Shown in pieces: positions 7,539 through 15,906 of a DNA stretch of 64,000 nucleotides. The position numbers and the translations under genes were made by a program. Position 1 is the first letter of the stretch, and each line of letters starts with the position of its first letter. Source of the stretch: DASSUW01 sp963774155 (GTDB taxonomy: Bacteria > Actinomycetota > Thermoleophilia > Solirubrobacterales > Solirubrobacteraceae); assembly GCA_963774155.1 (NCBI GenBank), contig CAVZDW010000003.1:237956-301955 (forward strand). The letters are read 5' to 3'. Under the pieces are notes generated by a model. It saw only the letters and a list, made by a program, of their open reading frames with translations. It was not told the origin of the DNA and did not search any database.

Positions 7539-8909
7539 ATGCGCGTGCTCATCCAGCTTCGAGCGACCCCTCAGCTTCGGGCGGCGATGGCGGCCGGCGG
7601 CCCCGTGCCGCCCAGCACGACCGAGGCCGCCGCGCTCGTCCCGGCCGGTCTCGTGCTCGACGCGGGGTTCGAGCCCGTCCCGATGCCGTCCCCGCGGCTC
7701 GACGACGGGGACGGGCGCCTGCTCGCCCTGTCCGCCCCGATGGAGTTCTCGACCGCGCCCGGAGACGTGACCCAGCTCGTGCGCGGCACGATCCCCGACG
7801 ACGACTCGCAGACGGACGTGATCTCCGAGGCGATCTCGCACCCCGGCGTCGTCGGCGTGTTCTCCGATCCGGTGGTCGAGAACTGCCTGACGTGCATCGG
7901 CGACCCGCCGGTCGGCAACGCCGCCAAGGTCGCCCAGCTGCTCGAGGTCCCCAAGCTCGAGGCCGCCGGCATGACCGGGCAGGGCGTGAACCTGGCCATC
8001 GTCGACACCGGCATCAACGTCGCGCATCTGCGCGCCAAGGGCCAGCCGGCCAAGCTCGGCGCCGGCAAGCACTTCACTCCCGCCGGCGTGACCACCGACC
8101 CGGGCAAGCACGCCGTCGACCACGGCACGATGTGCGCCTTCGACGCCGGCATCGCCGCCCCGAAGGCCACGTTCCTCGACCACGCGGTGCTCCTCTCGCA
8201 GCGCCAGGGGCCGACGGTCATGTCCGGCCTGCTCAGCGATGCCCTGCGCTCGTACGCGAAGCTCCGGCGGATCCTCGACGCCATGCCCGCCAATCGCAAG
8301 GCGCTGGTCGTCAGCAACTCCTGGGGCATGTTCGACCCCGAGTGGGACTTCCCCGTCGGGCATCCCGGCAACTACAGCAACAACCCCCGGCACCCGTTCA
8401 ACGTGACCGTCGCGAGCCTCGAGGTCGCGGGCGCCGACATCCTCTTCGCCGCCGGCAACTGCGGCCGCGAATGCGAGGACGGGCGCTGCAACTTCCGCCG
8501 CCGCCCCGTGTGCGGCGCCAACTCGCACGGGCGCGTGCTCAGCGTCGCCGGGATCGACACCCGGCGCCAGCGGGTCGGCTACTCCTCGCAGGGCCCGGGC
8601 CGCCTCGCGGCGCAGAAGCCCGACCTGGCCGTCTACACGCACTTCCGCGGCTCCGGTGTCTTCGCCCCCGACCCGGACGGCGGCACGTCCGCGGCCTGCC
8701 CGGTGCTCGCCGGCGTGGTGGCCGCGGTCCGGACCAAGTTCTCCGCGACGCGCCTGCCGCCGGCCGCGCTGCGGTCGTTGCTCACCAAGACGGCGGACGA
8801 CCTCGGGGGCCTCGGCTTCGACTTCGACCACGGCTGGGGCGCCGTCAACACGACGGCGCTCCTCGAAGCGCTCAACGGGGTCCCCGCCGCGGCGCGCCGC
8901 CGCCGCTAG
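7539..8909 (+). CDS. S8 family (subtilisin-like) serine peptidase
   Basis: This 456-residue subtilase carries the full triad: Asp in LAIVDTGIN (about 155), His in DHGTMCAF (about 195) and Ser in GGTSAACP (about 383), with oxyanion Asn in FAAGNCG (about 308). There is no signal peptide, so it is probably cytoplasmic or exported by an unusual route. The first 120 residues resemble a propeptide. Cysteines cluster at ENCLTCIG and at NCGRECEDGRCNF...PVCG, suggesting disulphides or metal. A small protein gene follows at once. I see no lanthipeptide or cyanobactin genes nearby. Confidence 0.9.
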   Translation: MRVLIQLRATPQLRAAMAAGGPVPPSTTEAAALVPAGLVLDAGFEPVPMPSPRLDDGDGRLLALSAPMEFSTAPGDVTQLVRGTIPDDDSQTDVISEAISHPGVVGVFSDPVVENCLTCIGDPPVGNAAKVAQLLEVPKLEAAGMTGQGVNLAIVDTGINVAHLRAKGQPAKLGAGKHFTPAGVTTDPGKHAVDHGTMCAFDAGIAAPKATFLDHAVLLSQRQGPTVMSGLLSDALRSYAKLRRILDAMPANRKALVVSNSWGMFDPEWDFPVGHPGNYSNNPRHPFNVTVASLEVAGADILFAAGNCGRECEDGRCNFRRRPVCGANSHGRVLSVAGIDTRRQRVGYSSQGPGRLAAQKPDLAVYTHFRGSGVFAPDPDGGTSAACPVLAGVVAAVRTKFSATRLPPAALRSLLTKTADDLGGLGFDFDHGWGAVNTTALLEALNGVPAAARRRR

Positions 8910-8923
8910 CCTTGACGGTGCTC

Positions 8924-9172
8924 GTGTCGGACGTCCTGATGACCGTCGAGCTGGATCCCGAAGCGGCCACCGTGGCCGCGGCGGCCGAGCGCCTCGGCAT
9001 CGATCCGGCCCGGATCGATGCCGAGTTCGGGGTGGTCAGCATCGACCCCGAGCGGCACCTCTACAGCGTCCTCGTGGACGAGGAGGCGGCGAGCGGCGCC
9101 CAGGGGCGAGCCGGAGTCGAAGGGCCGTTCTCGAACCCGCGCATCGAGCCGTTCGGGCCGCCGCGCCCCTAG
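8924..9172 (+). CDS. Small acidic protein downstream of the subtilase (82 aa)
   Basis: An acidic product contains DPEAATVAAAAERLGIDPARIDAEFGVVSIDPERHLYSV in sequence (two helices, then a beta hairpin). Possible starts are TTG 8912, GTG 8918, GTG 8924 and ATG 8939. GTG 8924 is a compromise, since no clear Shine-Dalgarno distinguishes them. It lies about 15 nt after the peptidase stop, so the two are probably co-transcribed. It could be a partner, inhibitor or substrate of the peptidase, but nothing in the sequence proves this. Confidence 0.6.
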   Translation: MSDVLMTVELDPEAATVAAAAERLGIDPARIDAEFGVVSIDPERHLYSVLVDEEAASGAQGRAGVEGPFSNPRIEPFGPPRP

Positions 9173-9197
9173 ATCCGGCGGCGAGCCTAGGCGGAGC

Positions 9198-9965
9198 TCA
9201 TGCCGCTGTCGCGAGGTGGCTCACGAAGTAGTCCAGCGCCGTCGCCGTCTTGGTCTGCTGCTCCCCCGAGAGGTCGACGCCCCGGTCGGACAGGTACGCC
9301 CGCGACTCGGCCGCGACCTGGAACATCTCCGCGGGCGGGCACTTCGTCGACAACTCGAGGATGCGGGAGCCGTCGGGGTACAGCCACAGCTCGGCCACCA
9401 TCTTGCGGGGTATGTCCGCGGGCCGGAAGTTGAGCTTGAGCACGAGGATCGGTCCGAGCAGCGTGAGGTCCTCGAGCTCGAGCCCTGCGGGCGCATGAGC
9501 CTTGTAGAACGCCCGCTGCTCCTTCGAGAAGAGCTTGCGGATCGAGCGCTCGCCGGCGAGGCACCGCCGCACGTCGTCCTGGCCGAGCCGCCCCTTCATC
9601 GAGGCCGAGCAGACGTGGCCGCCGGGCATGGCGTCGAGCTCGACGACCATGCCGGGTGACCGGCGGATCTCCTCCGGGATGTGCTCCGGCTCCACCGGCC
9701 GGCGCTTGATGACCGAGTCGTCGACCCGGCCTTGCACGCGCCGCGCCCGCACCACGACTCCGGCGCGGTTCAGCGCGAGCTCCGGGGTGTCGAAGAAGCT
9801 GACCATCCGGATCTGCGCGTCGATCGGATCCATCCCGAGCGCTATCGCGGTCGAGCGGTGGTGCTCCTCGGGCACGGTCAGCTTCAGCTCGACGCTGTCC
9901 GAGCCGCCGGCGAGGGCCAGGATCTCGGACAACTGCTCGTCCGTCATGTTGACGAGTTTGCTCAT
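9198..9965 (-). CDS. CYTH-like (triphosphate tunnel) domain protein
   Basis: This 255-residue protein starts at the ATG 5 nt after GGGAGGA. After a short helical N-terminus it has SVELKLTV, which corresponds to the CYTH signature ExExK with the first Glu replaced by Ser. Charged beta strands follow (VVVRARRV, SVIKRRPV, ILVLKLNF, VAELWLYPDGSRILELS), as in tunnel-fold enzymes that act on triphosphates. The altered signature makes the substrate uncertain. It is transcribed from a palindrome-driven promoter (site at 10024) with the -10 at 10000-9995. Confidence 0.65.
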   Translation of the reverse strand: MSKLVNMTDEQLSEILALAGGSDSVELKLTVPEEHHRSTAIALGMDPIDAQIRMVSFFDTPELALNRAGVVVRARRVQGRVDDSVIKRRPVEPEHIPEEIRRSPGMVVELDAMPGGHVCSASMKGRLGQDDVRRCLAGERSIRKLFSKEQRAFYKAHAPAGLELEDLTLLGPILVLKLNFRPADIPRKMVAELWLYPDGSRILELSTKCPPAEMFQVAAESRAYLSDRGVDLSGEQQTKTATALDYFVSHLATAA

Positions 9966-10023
9966 GGGTCCTCCCAGGTGGGGCAGTCGGGACAACCGTC
10001 TCGCGCGAGTGGGTGGCCGTGCA

Positions 10024-10040
10024 TCACCCCATGGGGGTGA
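10024..10040. promoter_or_regulatory. Regulon palindrome site 1 (TCACCCC-ATG-GGGGTGA)
   Basis: This is a member of the TCRYCCG-N3-CGGRTGA family. It drives the minus-strand CYTH gene: the hexamer GACGGT (10000-9995) lies 23 nt away, then 29 nt with a Shine-Dalgarno to the ATG at 9965. Confidence 0.7.
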
Positions 10041-10061
10041 AGGGCCGTACGACGGGCGCGG

Positions 10062-10682
10062 CTAGACGGACAGGCTGACCGGGAACGTCGCGATCCAGAG
10101 CAGGCTGCCGAGGAACAGCGCGGCGCCCAGGCCGACGACGACCGTACGCATCGTGGGCGAGCGGAGCCGTGTGCTGATGCCCGCGAAGAACAGCGCCGCG
10201 GCGAACAGCACGACGGCCAGCGAGTAGTTGTCGGCGCGCTGGATGAAGGTTCCCGCGCGCACCGAGAACGCCGCCGCGCGTGCCTCGAGCGCTTCGGCCT
10301 CGGCGGTCGCCGCGAGCCGGTACTCGGGCATGGCGAACGGCGACAGCGGGGCGTTGCGGTTGACACGCGGCCGGGTCGCGACCCAGGCCGTGAACGCCGG
10401 ACGGAACTCGTCCCGGAAGCGCCGGCGGTAGAAGGCGGCGAGCTCGGTCTCGTCGACCGCGTAGGCGTCCACCCACTGAATGAACAGCGCGAGGTCGATC
10501 TGCACCTGCCGGTTCGCCACACCCGCCGCTCGCGTCGACTCGACGCGAGCGGCGACCGAGCCGCTCTGAGCCCTCGCCTGCTCGCCGTGCCAGCGCGCCG
10601 ACTGGTACGCCGCCCACGCGGTCGCCACCGCCGCCACCGCGAGCAGCACCGTCGCCGCGAGCTCGAAGGTCCGGTCCCCCAT
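10062..10682 (-). CDS. Membrane protein, DUF4337-like, unknown function
   Basis: This 206-residue protein has one N-terminal hydrophobic helix (about residues 8-25, followed by AAYQSARWHGEQA), a charged helical middle (about 40-145) and two C-terminal helices (about 150-200). The architecture resembles small DUF4337-type membrane proteins. The ATG overlaps the stop of the upstream DUF4239 gene (TGATG), so the two are coupled and probably interact. No catalytic residues are evident. Confidence 0.7.
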   Translation of the reverse strand: MGDRTFELAATVLLAVAAVATAWAAYQSARWHGEQARAQSGSVAARVESTRAAGVANRQVQIDLALFIQWVDAYAVDETELAAFYRRRFRDEFRPAFTAWVATRPRVNRNAPLSPFAMPEYRLAATAEAEALEARAAAFSVRAGTFIQRADNYSLAVVLFAAALFFAGISTRLRSPTMRTVVVGLGAALFLGSLLWIATFPVSLSV

Positions 10683-11512
10683 CAGGCCGACACCGGCATG
10701 CCCTGCGCGTCGCACGGGAGCGGAGCGTTCACGCCGAGCACCTCGCGCGCGCTGTCGAGGAGCCGCAGCGTCCGCTCCATCGCGACCGGCTCGATCTGCC
10801 CGATGCCGGGCCGGTGCGGGCTGTCGAGCGCGTTGATCGCCAGCAGCGTGAGGACGATCACGGTGGTGGCCGAGCCCATCAGCATGGCCTGGGAGACCGC
10901 ACCCTCCCCGCTGTCCGCGAAGAAGAGCATGTAGGCGAAGACGACGCCCGCGATCAGGATGAGGACGAGCCAGATCGAGTGCGGGATGATCCCCTCCGCG
11001 CCGTGGAGCCGATCGCGCCGGCTCTCCTCGCGGTCCGAGGTCTGATCGAGCCACTTCCCGAACGCCGCCTCCTCGGTCGGGCCGTCCGGCTTCGCGAGCT
11101 TCAGGGTCCGGAACAGCGCGACCGACCACGGGTTGATCGTGTCACCGCTCGTCCCGTCCTCCATGCGCGGCCACTCCTGATGCACCACCGAGCGGCCGTA
11201 GCAGGCGAGCTCCCCGGACAGGCGCTCGCTCACCGGGGCCGGGAGGAACTCCGCGGTCTCGAACTGCTGCACCACGGTGAGCGCCTCGGACTCACCGCCC
11301 GTACGTGACTGGTCGTAGGAGCTGAACGCGAGGAAGATGATGAAGCCGGCGAAGATCGCGAAGCCGCCCGCGAGGACGCCGAAGACGCCCGACGCGCGGT
11401 CGCCGTCCGTGAAGTAGCTGCCCTCCGGCGCACGCCGCCGGACGAGCAGCATCGCCGCGATCGTCACGACGTTGACGGCGACGAGGACGACGACGGACCA
11501 GAGAAGGCTCAT
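10682..11512 (-). CDS. DUF4239 (bestrophin-like) membrane protein
   Basis: This 276-residue protein has two N-terminal helices (residues 5-24 and 43-63, GVLAGGFAIFAGFIIFLAFS) and two C-terminal helices (about 180-225) around a soluble helical region. This is the pattern of DUF4239 proteins, which are distantly bestrophin-like; transport is unproven. It heads a two-gene operon. The ATG at 11512 lies 9 nt after TAGCGT (11527-11522), itself 22 nt from palindrome site 2, so a leaderless transcript is likely. Confidence 0.8.
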   Translation of the reverse strand: MSLLWSVVVLVAVNVVTIAAMLLVRRRAPEGSYFTDGDRASGVFGVLAGGFAIFAGFIIFLAFSSYDQSRTGGESEALTVVQQFETAEFLPAPVSERLSGELACYGRSVVHQEWPRMEDGTSGDTINPWSVALFRTLKLAKPDGPTEEAAFGKWLDQTSDREESRRDRLHGAEGIIPHSIWLVLILIAGVVFAYMLFFADSGEGAVSQAMLMGSATTVIVLTLLAINALDSPHRPGIGQIEPVAMERTLRLLDSAREVLGVNAPLPCDAQGMPVSA

Positions 11513-11549
11513 GCGCGCGCCACGCTAGGTGGCCCAGCGGGGGCGGGCA

Positions 11550-11566
11550 TCGTCCCGATTGGATGA
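11550..11566. promoter_or_regulatory. Regulon palindrome site 2 (TCGTCCC-GAT-TGGATGA)
   Basis: One mismatch in the arms. It serves the minus-strand DUF4239 operon through TAGCGT at 11527-11522. On the plus side no hexamer sits at the expected distance, so the DUF6325 operon is probably not driven by it. Confidence 0.7.
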
Positions 11567-11678
11567 TGCGTGCAGCGTGCCTGCCGGCCCCCCTCTCGCC
11601 GTGGGGCATACACCCTTGCCCGCGGTCGGCGCAGGCTGGATGGTCTTCGGGAATCCCGCCACGCCCGAGGAGGTCGCG

Positions 11679-12122
11679 ATGGAAGCGCACGAGGAACTGG
11701 GACCGATCGACATCGTCGTCATCGCCTTTCCGGCGGGCGCGCCGATGACCGGCGAAGCCGTGCCCATGCTGCTGGACCTGGTCGACCGCGGGATCATCCG
11801 CGTGCTCGACGCGCTGTTCGTCATCAAGGAGGAGGACGGGACGTACTCGGGCTTCGAGGCGACCGACCTCGAAAGCAAGGGCGTCGGCGACCTCGTCGCC
11901 TTCGAGGGCGCCACCTCCGGGCTGCTCGGCGACGACGACGTGGCCACGGCCGCGGACGGCATCGAGCCGGGGTCGGCGGCGGTCATCATCGTCTTCGAGA
12001 ACCGCTGGGCGGCGCCGTTCGCCGCCGCCGTCCGCCGCAACGGCGGCGTCCTCGTCGACTTCCAGCGGGTCCCGGTACAGGCCCTCATCGCGTCTCTCGA
12101 GGCCGCCGAGGCGGCGGTCTAA
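11679..12122 (+). CDS. DUF6325 family protein
   Basis: This 147-residue acidic protein opens EELGPIDIVVIAFP and has the family core LLDLVDRGIIRVLDALFVIKEEDG, then an Asp/Glu-rich middle and AAVIIVFENRWAAPFAAAVRRNGG. DUF6325 members are small cytosolic proteins of unknown biochemistry, often near stress genes. The ATG at 11679 follows GAGGAGG. Two related proteins are encoded at 55858 and 56731. It heads a run with the SHOCT, HerA-like and Arg-rich genes. Confidence 0.8.
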   Translation: MEAHEELGPIDIVVIAFPAGAPMTGEAVPMLLDLVDRGIIRVLDALFVIKEEDGTYSGFEATDLESKGVGDLVAFEGATSGLLGDDDVATAADGIEPGSAAVIIVFENRWAAPFAAAVRRNGGVLVDFQRVPVQALIASLEAAEAAV

Positions 12123-12139
12123 CCGAAAGGAGATCTCAG

Positions 12140-12421
12140 ATGCCAGGATTGCTCCGCGGCATGGCCCGCACCGCCGTGGTGGCGGGAACCGCCACCGCCG
12201 TCTCGGGCCGCGTCGCCCGCCGCCAGAACCGGCGATGGGCCTCGCAGGAGGAGCAGGCGTACGAGCCGCCTCCGCAGCAATACGCGCCGCCGCCGCCGGC
12301 TCCCGCCGCGAACAGCGGCTCGGACCCGATCGCGCAGCTCAAGGAGCTCGCTGCCCTGAAGGACCAGGGCATCCTCACCGAGGAGGAGTTCGCGGCCCAG
12401 AAGGCCCGCATCCTCGGCTGA
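12140..12421 (+). CDS. SHOCT domain protein (93 aa)
   Basis: A short Arg-rich, weakly hydrophobic N-terminus and a Pro/Gln/Tyr-rich linker lead to a C-terminal SHOCT motif, DPIAQLKELAALKDQGILT followed by EEEFAAQKARILG. SHOCT is a small helical oligomerisation or targeting module. AAAGGAGA precedes the ATG, 17 nt after the DUF6325 stop. Similar C-termini occur at 22907-24286 and 31895-32290. Confidence 0.8.
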   Translation: MPGLLRGMARTAVVAGTATAVSGRVARRQNRRWASQEEQAYEPPPQQYAPPPPAPAANSGSDPIAQLKELAALKDQGILTEEEFAAQKARILG

Positions 12422-12423
12422 GG

Positions 12424-13917
12424 ATGAGCGACGTGACCGAGCTCAGCGACGGCCCGCGCCTCGACGACCGGCTCGAGCGCTTCCGCGCGGTCCGGCGCGA
12501 GCTCGAGGTGTCCGTGCTGCCGCTGGCGACGTCCGTCGACGGCCGGCGCTTCTCGTTCCAGGCCTCGCTGCACGACCTCCAGCTCCAGGTCGGCGCCTAC
12601 GTGGTGCTCGGCGAGGGCCGGATCGGCCAGATACTCGGCCTCGAGATGGCGCTGCGCGAAGGGACCGACCTCGACCTGCCATCCGACGACGCGTCGGGCT
12701 TCGGCCTGCACACGCAGGTCCCGATCCGGTACGCGAAGGGCATCGGGACCGTGCTGGAGGGCGACGGCGCGGCGTTCCACGACGCCGTCGTCCGGCCGGC
12801 CACGGCCGAGGAGGTGCGCGGATGGCTCGAGCGCACCCGGCCGCGGCGGGCGCAGCTGCCGATCGGCGAGCTGGCCACGGCGCCCGGCGTGGCCTTCGCG
12901 CTCGACGCCGGCGGCTTCGACCGCCACACCTTCCTGTGCGGGCAGTCCGGCTCCGGCAAGACGTACTCGCTGGGCGTGATCCTCGAGCAGCTGCTGCTCG
13001 AGACGTCGCTGCGCGTCGTCATCCTCGATCCGAACTCGGACTACGTCCGCCTGACCGAGGTCCGCGACGGCACCGACCCCGAGACCGCGGAGCGCTACCG
13101 CCGCGCCGCCGCCGGCGTCGAGGCACCGCAGCTGCGCGTGCGGGTCGCCGACCTCGACCCGGCGCTGCAGGCCGCGCTGCTGCGGCTGGACCCGATCCAC
13201 GACCGCGAGGAGCACGCGGAGCTCGCCGCGCTCCTCGCCGCCGAAGGCCCGGCGGCGCTCGAGGCGCTCGCCGCCTCGGACCGGCCGGAGGCGCGGCGCC
13301 TGCTCCTCCGGCTCCGCAACCTCGGCGTCGACACGTTCGGCCTCTGGGCGCGAGGCGACGCGAGCACGCTGCTCGAGACGCTCGCGCCGGACGGCCCGCG
13401 CTGCGCGGTCATCGACCTCGGCTCGCTCCCCACCCGCGAGGAGCAGGCGCTGGTGGCGGCGACGGTGCTCGGCACGCTGTGGCAGCGCCGCGAGCAGCGC
13501 GAGCCGGTGCTCGTCGTCATCGACGAGGCCCACAACGTCTGCCCGGCCCAGCCGGACGACCCCCTCGTCGCGCTCGCCACCGAGCACGCGGTGCGGATCG
13601 CGGCCGAGGGGCGCAAGTTCGGGATCTACCTGCTGGTCTCCACCCAGCGCCCGCAGAAGGTGCACGAGAACGTGATCTCGCAGTGCGACAACCTCGTGCT
13701 CATGCGGCTCAACTCGGTGGCCGACGCCGCGTTCGCGCAGGCGGTCTTCTCGTTCGTCCCGGCCGGCCTGGTCGATCGGGCGACCACGTTCCGCCTCGGC
13801 GAGGCCCTGGTGGCCGGCAAGATCTCCCCCGACCCGGCGCTGATCCGCTTCGGCGCCCGCATCGCCGAAGAGGGCGGCGCCGACGTCCCCAGCACCTGGG
13901 CGAGGAGCGCACCGTGA
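12424..13917 (+). CDS. HerA-like / DUF87 family ATPase
   Basis: This 497-residue ATPase has an N-terminal beta-barrel-like HAS segment (about 25-130), Walker A GQSGSGKT (about 174-181) and Walker B VLVVIDEAH (about 362-370). Downstream are an arginine-containing AAEGRKFGIYLLVSTQRP element and a C-terminal HerA-type region. HerA-type proteins form hexameric DNA translocases. No NurA, Sir2 or other nuclease partner is adjacent, so a repair or defence role cannot be claimed. The ATG lies 2 nt after the SHOCT stop, and the end overlaps the next small ORF. Confidence 0.85.
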   Translation: MSDVTELSDGPRLDDRLERFRAVRRELEVSVLPLATSVDGRRFSFQASLHDLQLQVGAYVVLGEGRIGQILGLEMALREGTDLDLPSDDASGFGLHTQVPIRYAKGIGTVLEGDGAAFHDAVVRPATAEEVRGWLERTRPRRAQLPIGELATAPGVAFALDAGGFDRHTFLCGQSGSGKTYSLGVILEQLLLETSLRVVILDPNSDYVRLTEVRDGTDPETAERYRRAAAGVEAPQLRVRVADLDPALQAALLRLDPIHDREEHAELAALLAAEGPAALEALAASDRPEARRLLLRLRNLGVDTFGLWARGDASTLLETLAPDGPRCAVIDLGSLPTREEQALVAATVLGTLWQRREQREPVLVVIDEAHNVCPAQPDDPLVALATEHAVRIAAEGRKFGIYLLVSTQRPQKVHENVISQCDNLVLMRLNSVADAAFAQAVFSFVPAGLVDRATTFRLGEALVAGKISPDPALIRFGARIAEEGGADVPSTWARSAP

Positions 13918-14045
13918 GGTCCTCGCGCAGGCGCAGCCGCAGACGGAACGCGCTCGAGAACGTCCGCGCCGGGCTTTGGCTCACCCGCGGGGTCATGCGG
14001 ATGCGCCGGGGACGGGCGCCGTGGCAGAGCCGCCGCCACCGTTGA
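13914..14045 (+). CDS. Arg-rich small protein coupled to the HerA-like gene (43 aa)
   Basis: The GTG overlaps the HerA-like stop (GTGA) and opens a 43-codon ORF. The product is nearly one third Arg (RSSRRRSRRRNALENV...MRMRRGRAPWQSRRHR). Coupling supports translation. The charge suggests nucleic-acid binding, perhaps as an accessory of the ATPase, but this is inference. Confidence 0.45.
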   Translation: MRSSRRRSRRRNALENVRAGLWLTRGVMRMRRGRAPWQSRRHR

Positions 14046-14085
14046 AGTCGTTTTCACTCATCCCCCACCCACCATCGGAGGACGC

Positions 14086-14658
14086 ATGAGCACACTCATC
14101 GCCATCGCCTATCCGGACACGGACACGGCCGAGCGCGTGCGCCAGGAACTGCTCGAGGCCACGAAGGAGCACCTCGTCACTCTCGAGGACGCGGTGGTCG
14201 TGGAGCACCGGCCGGACGGCAAGATCAAGCTGCACCAGGCCGTGAACCCGGCGGGCGCCGGCGCCGCGGGCGGCGCGCTCTGGGGCGGGCTCATCGGCCT
14301 GCTGTTCCTGGCGCCCCTGGTCGGCATGGCCGTCGGAGCCGCTTCGGGCGCCGTGGCCGGCAAGGTCAGCGACGTCGGGGTCAACGACAGCTTCATGAAG
14401 GACCTCGGCGAAAAGCTCCCCGCGGGCGGCGCGGCCCTGCTCGTGCTCGGGCGCACCGACGCCCCGGACAAGGTGATCGAGCGGGTCAAGCCGTACGGCG
14501 GCCACGTGATCCAGACGTCGCTGAGCGACGACGCCGAGCAGAACCTCCGCGAGGCCCTGGGCGAGCCCGCCCGGTCTGAGCGCCACCCTGGTCACTCGGC
14601 GAGCGTGACGGCGGGCGGCGTCCAGCGGCGCGTCAGCACCTCGTCGCGTGGCCAGTAG
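14086..14658 (+). CDS. DUF1269 domain protein
   Basis: This 190-residue protein follows GGAGG. It has the DUF1269 layout: MSTLIAIAYPDTDTAERVRQ, a basic/acidic strand LVTLEDAVVVEHRPDGKIKLHQ, a Gly/Ala-rich hydrophobic hairpin (about residues 55-95) and a ferredoxin-like C-terminal half with ALLVLGRT and GGHVIQTSL. Function is unknown; such genes are often stress-associated. The last 30 or so residues overlap the convergent DUF1254 gene and look unlike the family, so a one-base error near 14560-14580 may have removed the true stop. Confidence 0.8.
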   Translation: MSTLIAIAYPDTDTAERVRQELLEATKEHLVTLEDAVVVEHRPDGKIKLHQAVNPAGAGAAGGALWGGLIGLLFLAPLVGMAVGAASGAVAGKVSDVGVNDSFMKDLGEKLPAGGAALLVLGRTDAPDKVIERVKPYGGHVIQTSLSDDAEQNLREALGEPARSERHPGHSASVTAGGVQRRVSTSSRGQ

Positions 14659-15872
14659 AGACGCAGCACGAGGGTGAAGTCCCCGGGCGGCGCCGGCAGC
14701 CAGTTCGAGCGCAGCGCCCGCGCCGGCCGATCGTGCTGGATGAGGATCGGCAGCGAACCGTCGACGTCGACGGTCAGCCCGTCCCGGTCGCCGAGCGAGA
14801 CCCCCTCGCCCGGCACCGCCAGCGCCCAGAACCCGTGGACGGGCGGCGGCGTGTCCGGCCGGAACCGCAGCACGTAGCGGTGGGAGCCGGTGAGCGGACG
14901 GCCGTCGGCGTCGCAGCGCGTGAACGCGGGCAGCAAGTCCTCCGGGACGTCGGCGCCGAGCGGCGCGAGCGCGGCGGCGGCGCGACACACGTAGTCCGTC
15001 GCGAACCGCCCGCGCCGGTAGTCGATGTGCCAGTTCCCGACCATCTCCCCCATCGCCGCCGCGGCCTGAGCCCGCACGGTCTCCCGGGCCCGGCTGGTGG
15101 CCTGCTCGGCGACGCGCTGCAGCTCCGGGTCGTCTCCCATCCACGCCTCGTCGTCCGTGAAGAACCCGAGCCCGCGAGCGCGCTCCACGAGTGCGCGGTC
15201 CCGCCCGCGCGGCGGGTTGTCCGCGAGCAGCCGCCCGGCCAGGCGGAAGAACGCCCGCGCGTCCAGCCGATCGACCAGCTCCGCGGGCGGCGCCGAGCCA
15301 CCGGCGGCCGGCGGGTCGCAACCGCCGTTGGGCGTCGCGAGCGCGAAGCTGCTGCGGATCGCCCCGCTGTCGGCCTCCACGTCCACGGGGTCGAGGCACG
15401 TCTCGCCGGCGATGCGGACGTGGCGCGTCGGCGCGGTGATCGGGAGCACCCCCTCCGGCAGCGCCGAACCGCGCATCCCGCGCAGGCCGATGGCGTAGCG
15501 CCCCGCGCCCGTGCCGGTCGTACGTGCGCCGACGGACGCGAACACGCTCGTCCACATGTCGATCAGCGACATGACGTAGTACCGGCCGTGGGTGTCGGCG
15601 ACCGAGAGGACGACCGGGCCCCGGGCGAGGTCGAGCCAGGCCGACGTGCTCAGCGTGCCGGCGCCGGCACCCGGCCGGCCTCGTGCGTGCACGAGCTGGT
15701 TCGGCGGCGCGCGCATCGTGCCGGGGTCGGGCGCGGGCACCGAGGTCATCTGCCGGCGCGTGAGCTCCATGAGCACAAGCGGATACGCGAACGCGAATGC
15801 GTCCTCGCACACCGCGGCGGCATCGGCCCGGATGAGGGAGTCGCTCGTCAATTGCGGGTTCCCGGCTGTCAA
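14592..15872 (-). CDS. DUF1254/DUF1214 domain protein
   Basis: This 426-residue protein has an N-terminal DUF1254 domain (AFAFAYPLVLMELTRRQ, then DLARGPVVLSVADTHGRYYVMSLIDMW in order) and a C-terminal DUF1214 domain (HRYVLRFRPDTPPPVHGFWALAVP, LPILIQHDRP). Some relatives act on or near cell-envelope material, but the biochemistry is unclear. There is no signal peptide. The TTG at 15872 is chosen because TACGGT (15884-15879) ends 6 nt before it and lies exactly 22 nt from palindrome site 3, implying a leaderless start. A second in-frame TTG at 15851 is possible. Confidence 0.8.
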   Translation of the reverse strand: MTAGNPQLTSDSLIRADAAAVCEDAFAFAYPLVLMELTRRQMTSVPAPDPGTMRAPPNQLVHARGRPGAGAGTLSTSAWLDLARGPVVLSVADTHGRYYVMSLIDMWTSVFASVGARTTGTGAGRYAIGLRGMRGSALPEGVLPITAPTRHVRIAGETCLDPVDVEADSGAIRSSFALATPNGGCDPPAAGGSAPPAELVDRLDARAFFRLAGRLLADNPPRGRDRALVERARGLGFFTDDEAWMGDDPELQRVAEQATSRARETVRAQAAAAMGEMVGNWHIDYRRGRFATDYVCRAAAALAPLGADVPEDLLPAFTRCDADGRPLTGSHRYVLRFRPDTPPPVHGFWALAVPGEGVSLGDRDGLTVDVDGSLPILIQHDRPARALRSNWLPAPPGDFTLVLRLYWPRDEVLTRRWTPPAVTLAE

Positions 15873-15906
15873 ACGGCGACCGTAGACGGCGCGTCCCGTG
15901 GCCTCA

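Noticed and set aside
7539..9172. Subtilase as the protease of a RiPP (lanthipeptide or cyanobactin) cluster
   Set aside because: No precursor peptide, cyclodehydratase, LanM-type enzyme or transporter is nearby.
12424..13917. HerA-like ATPase as part of an anti-phage defence island
   Set aside because: Neighbours are housekeeping or stress genes and no nuclease or Sir2 partner or mobile element is present.
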